Source of the DNA: Oscillatoriales cyanobacterium
GTDB taxonomy: Bacteria > Cyanobacteriota > Cyanobacteriia > Cyanobacteriales > Microcoleaceae
Assembly: GCA_004292955.1 (NCBI GenBank)
Contig: RDXX01000009.1
Span: forward strand, 124,001 to 188,000
DNA: 64,000 nt
Direction: 5' to 3'
Positions 60,148 to 64,000 of the stretch are shown here, one piece after another (the stretch's first letter is position 1; every line of letters starts with the position of its first letter). The notes under the pieces were generated by a model, which did no database searches, had not been told where the DNA came from, and worked only from the letters and a program-made list of their open reading frames with translations. A program made the position numbers and the translations under genes.

Positions 60148-60930
60148 GTGAGCGATAGTGCAGAGACTAAGCAAGAGAGAAGAAAAAGGTGGAAAGATTG
60201 TTTAGAAGCCGGAATCGATCGAGCTGAAGATCCGATAATTATCATTACCTTTCATTCAGGGTGGGCTTCTGCCGCACGTCCAGTTTTAGCACGGGGCATT
60301 GATAAGCGGGAATATGTCATCAAGGGGCAACAAGCAGGGCGTCAAATCGTCAACGATCAGGTGGTAGCAAGACTCGGTATCGCAATCGGAGCACCTGTGG
60401 GAGAACCTTGTATTGTTGAAATTTATGAGGAACTAATTGCTGAAGATTCTAGATTTTCTTATCTTACTCCTGGAACGGCTCATGCTACGCTTTACATCCC
60501 TAAATGTTCTGCCGAAAGAGAAGAAATCAAGCACACAAACCAGCCCGAAAACCGCGAAAGGTTTGCTTTGCTGATTTTGCTGTACGGATGGGTATATGCT
60601 AATGACTGTCAATTCATCTATCAAAATTTTCGTCCCAATTTAGTTTACTCTGTAGACCACGGTCATTTCTTTCCAGGCGGCCCAAAGTGGAACCAGCGCG
60701 ACTTGCTCGAAGCTGCTAATGCTGAGATAAACCCCCACCTTGTTTCTAAATGTCAACTAAAGCCAGAGGAGATTAGCCAGGGACTTATGCTTCTCGATGC
60801 TGTCAGCGAAGAAAGCATTATTCAAGCTGTGGCTGCTCCGCCCAGGGAATGGGGATTTACAATTGACGAGCGTGTTACCATGGTAGAGTATATTGTTAAA
60901 AGAAGACAGGATTTACTGGCGCTCTTATAG
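60148..60930 (+). CDS. HipA-like kinase domain protein (HipA_2 type)
   Basis: 260 residues, GTG start at 60148. YVIKGQQAGRQIVNDQVVAR, LGIAIGAPVGEPCIVEI and the kinase-like NDCQFIYQNFRPNLVYSVDH, GHFFPGGPKWN match the HipA_2 family: the DHGHFF motif is in place of the HipA metal-binding Asp. The gene is followed 27 nt later by a DUF3037 gene, a frequent pair. It is likely a kinase-type toxin or regulator; the substrate is not known. Confidence 0.85.
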   Translation: MSDSAETKQERRKRWKDCLEAGIDRAEDPIIIITFHSGWASAARPVLARGIDKREYVIKGQQAGRQIVNDQVVARLGIAIGAPVGEPCIVEIYEELIAEDSRFSYLTPGTAHATLYIPKCSAEREEIKHTNQPENRERFALLILLYGWVYANDCQFIYQNFRPNLVYSVDHGHFFPGGPKWNQRDLLEAANAEINPHLVSKCQLKPEEISQGLMLLDAVSEESIIQAVAAPPREWGFTIDERVTMVEYIVKRRQDLLALL

Positions 60931-60957
60931 CCACTGTCAGACAAAAAGGCGGAAACA

Positions 60958-61791
60958 ATGGCAAGCAAGTATAGTATCGTTCAATACGTTCCCAATCCAA
61001 TTGCTAACGAACGGATTAATATTGGCGTTGTTGCTTTTAACGAAGAACAGGTGCGCGTTCAGTTTCTCACAAACTGGGAGCGGGTGCGGCATTTTGGCAT
61101 GGAAGATGTTACTTTCTTGAAAGAGTTTGCTCAGCGAATGTCCCAAGCTGCTGACTGTGGATTGATTTTTCCTGGGGATAACCCAAATGCTCCTTATCAG
61201 GAACGTTTAAATAAAATTGCCCAGGATTGGCTCAATAGTATTCAGTGGACAGAACCTCGTGGCTCCTTAGCAGATGTCGATAGTTTACTAGAAGATATTG
61301 CTAGTAATTTTTTGGTAGATTTGAATTCCCAAAAGCCGCATCGACGTGACCGCCAAGATGCTGCAAGATTGACCACTTCTAAATTTAGAAATGTTTTTCA
61401 AAAGTACGTGAAAAATGATGCTAAAGAACTCCTAAAAACAAGTTATTCCGTGCAGGGTAGTCGAGACTCTCACAAGTTTGATGCAGTTGTTGCTAATGGG
61501 CAACCTTACTTGGCAGCACACGGTGTATCATTTGAGGTGAAGATACCGGAACACCTGCAAAAATCTCTGTTTTGGATGATTACTGATGTAAAACAGTGTC
61601 AACCTAATTTTCCTATTGCAATCATGGCACTACCGCCAAAAAAAGACGCTGATAACTATCAAGAATCTCAGCAAAATTATCAGCAAGCTACCTCGACGTA
61701 CTCAGAACTTGGTGCAAAGGTTCTTCAAGAAGAAGATGTTGAAAGTTGGGTAATCGAAAGACTTGAGAAGGGGAATCTATTGCATAGGTAA
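60958..61791 (+). CDS. DUF3037-family protein
   Basis: 277 residues. KYSIVQYVPNPIANERINIG and VVAFNEEQVRVQFLTNWERV define DUF3037. The C-terminal half (SVQGSRDSHKFDAVVANGQP, SFEVKIPEHLQKSLFWMITD) may be a separate fold. Paired with HipA_2-type kinase genes in many genomes (as I recall), and here separated by only 27 nt. It is the likely antitoxin or regulator, a position-based inference. Confidence 0.85.
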   Translation: MASKYSIVQYVPNPIANERINIGVVAFNEEQVRVQFLTNWERVRHFGMEDVTFLKEFAQRMSQAADCGLIFPGDNPNAPYQERLNKIAQDWLNSIQWTEPRGSLADVDSLLEDIASNFLVDLNSQKPHRRDRQDAARLTTSKFRNVFQKYVKNDAKELLKTSYSVQGSRDSHKFDAVVANGQPYLAAHGVSFEVKIPEHLQKSLFWMITDVKQCQPNFPIAIMALPPKKDADNYQESQQNYQQATSTYSELGAKVLQEEDVESWVIERLEKGNLLHR

Positions 61792-61853
61792 AGCGATTTT
61801 CCCATTGCCAATTCCCCCAATCTCCAATTACCAATTACCCATTACCCATTTAT

Positions 61854-62225
61854 ATGAGTTTCCAATACAGCGCCGCCCTAGTAACTTTAGCCGACCTTGA
61901 CAAAGAAGTTCTAGTTAAATTTTACACCAAATTTCTCGACCTAGAACCAAACCCTTACATTCCCAATAATTATGCTGAATTTCAACTCCCCGGTCTGAGA
62001 CTCGGCATATTCAAACCCAAAGATTCCCACAAATCGGAATTTGCAAATCGAGCCAAAACAGGCATGAGTTTGTGTTTGGAAGTCAGCAATATCGAAACTG
62101 CGATCGCCCGAATCTGGGCCTTAGGATATCCCCCCGCCGGAGAAATTATCAAAGCCTCACACGGTTTAGAAATCTATGCCTTCGATCCCGCCGGAAATCG
62201 CCTAATTTTGCATCAATCCCATTAG
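61854..62225 (+). CDS. VOC (glyoxalase/bleomycin resistance) superfamily protein
   Basis: 123 residues. FQYSAALVTLADLDKEVLVK and FYTKFLDLEPNPYIPNNYAE, with MSLCLEVSNIETAIARIWAL and LEIYAFDPAGNRLILHQ, show the beta-alpha-beta-beta-beta modules of a VOC protein. Metal ligands are not clearly identified, but the C-terminal FDPAGN is typical. The function is unknown. Confidence 0.85.
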   Translation: MSFQYSAALVTLADLDKEVLVKFYTKFLDLEPNPYIPNNYAEFQLPGLRLGIFKPKDSHKSEFANRAKTGMSLCLEVSNIETAIARIWALGYPPAGEIIKASHGLEIYAFDPAGNRLILHQSH

Positions 62226-62252
62226 AATCTAAAATAATCCTCCCGCCTGTAG

Positions 62253-62375
62253 TCTGTGGTGGAACAGGCGTCTCGCCTGTGATTCTGTGGTGGTGATTCT
62301 GTAGTGGAACAGGCGTCTCGCCTGTGATTTTGTGGTGGTGATTCTGTGGTGGAACAGGCGTCCCGCCTGTGGTTC
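62253..62375. repeat. Three tandem 45-bp units with ACAGGCG hairpins
   Basis: Each unit reads TCTGTGGTGGAACAGGCGTC followed by TCGCCTGTGATTCTGTGGTG and so on; inside each is ACAGGCG...CGCCTGT. The third is shortened. Downstream of the VOC gene; possibly a terminator cluster. Confidence 0.8.
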
Positions 62376-62391
62376 CTTCACAACCCCTCAA

Positions 62392-62682
62392 CTATCTAAT
62401 CAATTCAGCAAAACTATAAAAACTGATAATTAACAATAACAAAGCAGTGAAATGAGTCCACTGAAATTGAGGCCGCGGCCCGATATATTCCCGCACCAAA
62501 ATTGAGAAAGAGGAACCAATGATATAACTCAAAGACAGCGTTAAATACTGCCACTGCAACGTTACACTCCACAGCCCGAGAAAAATCATCGCCAAAGTCA
62601 ACATCACCAACTCAACAAACCGAGGCGGATTTTGCTGGCTAGACAGAATCACAGTGTTCAACCAATATTCCCAACTTCTCAT
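62392..62682 (-). CDS. Small membrane protein
   Basis: 96 residues. Two to three hydrophobic segments (LVMLTLAMIFLGLWSVTLQW, LTLSLSYIIGSSFSILV, FTALLLLIISFYSFAELI) and a short N-terminal cytoplasmic part. No family recognised. It lies downstream of the phosphoribosyltransferase gene on the same strand, 42 nt away, so an operon is likely. Confidence 0.68.
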   Translation of the reverse strand: MRSWEYWLNTVILSSQQNPPRFVELVMLTLAMIFLGLWSVTLQWQYLTLSLSYIIGSSFSILVREYIGPRPQFQWTHFTALLLLIISFYSFAELIR

Positions 62683-62724
62683 GTTTTAACGATCGAGCTT
62701 TTGGATTTAGCCTTCTAGCTTAAC

Positions 62725-63396
62725 TCACGATCGCCATTCAATCTGTCGCTGCAAACACAGCAAAGCCTCCGCCGTCTCCACCTGCGGAAACTGGGCGTAA
62801 AAACGGCTGACACTGTAAAAAGGGTGAGGAGTCTCCAAAATAATCAACTTATCGGCGATTTGGGCCAAAAATCCCATCAACTCTGGCGGGGCGACGGGCG
62901 CGCAAATCCACAAAGCCATCGGTTGCTGCGACTGCAAAGCCTGGGCCGCCACAGCCACCGTCATCCCCGTCGCAATCCCATCGTCCACTAAAATCGCCAA
63001 AGACCCCGCTGCGCTGACATTGGGCCGTCCCGAAGCCAAATCTGCCAACAGAGATTGAGCGCTATTTTCAGCCTGCTGGAGTGCTGATTTTTGCAAGCGT
63101 AAATTTTGCTGATTTTGCTTTTGCCAGAGAACCTGGCCGTCAGCAGTTGCAGCCCCGATCGCCAATTCCAAATTATCTGGGCGAGTAATTTTCTTGGCGA
63201 CAACCACATCCAAAGCACAGCCCAAGCGGCGCGCAATCGGTACAGCAACCGGCAAACCCCCGCGCGGCAAGGCGTAAACAATCGGTTTAATAGTATCCTG
63301 TGTTGTTAAATTCAACTTGCCGAGCTCGCCTGCAACTGCCTCGGCCAGTTTTTCGCCTGCATCGGCGCGATCGTCAAAAAACGGGTTAGAGAACAT
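62725..63396 (-). CDS. Phosphoribosyltransferase-like protein
   Basis: 223 residues. The PRPP-binding motif is LAILVDDGIATGMTVAVAA; the N-terminus has the FFDDRADAGEKLAEAV pattern and ALPRGGLPVAVPIARRL. Such proteins (COG1926) are of unknown specificity. It appears intact, and precedes the small membrane gene. Confidence 0.88.
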   Translation of the reverse strand: MFSNPFFDDRADAGEKLAEAVAGELGKLNLTTQDTIKPIVYALPRGGLPVAVPIARRLGCALDVVVAKKITRPDNLELAIGAATADGQVLWQKQNQQNLRLQKSALQQAENSAQSLLADLASGRPNVSAAGSLAILVDDGIATGMTVAVAAQALQSQQPMALWICAPVAPPELMGFLAQIADKLIILETPHPFYSVSRFYAQFPQVETAEALLCLQRQIEWRS

Positions 63397-63521
63397 ATTT
63401 TTGCCTGTACGAGCAAACCCGATCTAAACTATAACTCTAGCTTCCCCAAAATCCCCTCTATCTTTAACAGCGGACAATTGACGGTGCACAATTAGAGCAA
63501 AAACCTAGATCGGATTTTCGC

Positions 63522-63608
63522 TGTCAACTATCAACTATCAACTATCAACTGTCAACTATCAACTATCAACTATCAACTATCAACTGTCAACTGTCAACTA
63601 TCAACTGT
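63522..63608. repeat. Heptamer array with TCAACTA/TCAACTG units
   Basis: About 12 units of TCAACTA or TCAACTG, mixed, reading toward the start codon of the glycosylase gene at 63617. No conserved tail of the 8527 type. Ends 9 nt upstream of the ATG. Confidence 0.9.
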
Positions 63609-63616
63609 TTAAACAT

Positions 63617-64000
63617 ATGTCCAGCGACTTGCAACTCAGCCTTTTTGACAGCAATCAAAGTGCTGCTTTCCAAAACGACTCAATACCAGCAAATGCCAAA
63701 ATTCCCATTCCCGCCGGCACCTATCAAAACATGGAACAAATCGGCGAACACTGCAACCGCTGTCACCGCTGCGAATTGGGAAATACCCGCACTCACGCCG
63801 TCATCGGGCGCGGCAATCCTCAAGCCTCGATTTTGATTGTGGGAGAAGCGCCCGGACAAAATGAAGATGAAACCGGATTACCCTTCGTAGGGCGATCGGG
63901 CAAACTGTTAGATAAGATTTTAGAATCCGTAGAATTGAGCACAGAAACCGACGCATTCATAGCCAACGTCATCAAATGTCGCCCTCCCAACAACCGCCCT
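63617..64000 (+). CDS. Family 4 uracil-DNA glycosylase, N-terminal part
   Basis: The first 128 codons, from the ATG at 63617; the window ends inside the gene. HCNRCHRCELGNTRTHAVIG carries the Cys residues of the [4Fe-4S] cluster, and GEAPGQNEDETGLPFVGRSG is the uracil pocket motif. NVIKCRPPNNRP follows. Family 4 enzymes remove uracil from DNA. The polar first 40 residues are an extension common in cyanobacterial members. The array lies immediately upstream. Confidence 0.95.
   Translation, partial: MSSDLQLSLFDSNQSAAFQNDSIPANAKIPIPAGTYQNMEQIGEHCNRCHRCELGNTRTHAVIGRGNPQASILIVGEAPGQNEDETGLPFVGRSGKLLDKILESVELSTETDAFIANVIKCRPPNNRP

Noticed and set aside
1-64000. tRNA, rRNA, riboswitch and prophage signatures
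   Set aside because: I looked for typical conserved strings and for structural, integrase or tail genes and found none that I could support.

Overview
This is a cyanobacterial chromosome segment, most likely from a filamentous Oscillatoriales relative (Microcoleus/Oscillatoria/Phormidium-like; that placement is inference). The evidence is a Psb28 photosystem II assembly gene, very frequent HIP1 octamers (GCGATCGC), a RemA (DUF370)-gmk pair, several cyanobacterial families of unknown function, and dense palindromic and heptanucleotide repeats between genes. No rRNA, tRNA, CRISPR array or transposase gene was recognised.

Layout. 0-4 kb: two-component signalling on the + strand (kinase fragment, REC-PAS-kinase, stand-alone receiver, receiver-adenylate cyclase). 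4-10.6 kb: folB, a Ser/Thr kinase, two small overlapping genes, proA and an M48 membrane protease. 10.6-14.9 kb: accessory strip with a retropepsin pair, DUF433/DUF5615, a VapC pair, a truncated STAND-NTPase relic and a Uma2 gene, punctuated by four copies of one dispersed repeat. 15-25 kb: membrane protein, Uma2, beta-helix/SLH protein, psb28, moaB, tautomerase-like gene, methyltransferase and purU. 25-29.4 kb: repeat-rich strip with two DUF6745-type genes, one frameshifted and one fused to leucine-rich repeats. 29.4-39 kb: Uma2, a kinase-receiver-GGDEF hybrid, methyltransferase, kptA, an AAA ATPase and a PAS kinase. 39-45.5 kb: toxin-antitoxin-like pairs (ParE-like, DUF5674, VapC, Panacea) and a complete STAND NTPase. 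45.5-53.9 kb: a 44-codon membrane peptide, a coiled-coil protein, oligopeptidase A, remA-gmk and xseA-xseB. 53.9-56.6 kb: an A+T-rich, HIP1-free two-gene module of an SMC/ABC-like ATPase and a TOPRIM-like protein. 56.8-64 kb: CsbD, PHP phosphoesterase, TPR protein, histidine phosphatase, HipA-like/DUF3037 pair, VOC protein, phosphoribosyltransferase and the start of a family 4 uracil-DNA glycosylase.

How parts work together. Housekeeping genes (folate, proline, guanylate, exonuclease VII, molybdopterin, PSII assembly) alternate with strips of small two-gene modules whose partners overlap or abut: addiction or conflict systems. The signalling genes could connect phosphorelay input to cAMP (2633-3922) and c-di-GMP (29999-32830). 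The best candidate for an undescribed system is the ATPase/TOPRIM pair at 53922-56636. The most striking non-coding structure is a CAGTTGA heptamer array, three copies of which carry a conserved single-copy tail and three of which supply the stop codon of the neighbouring gene.
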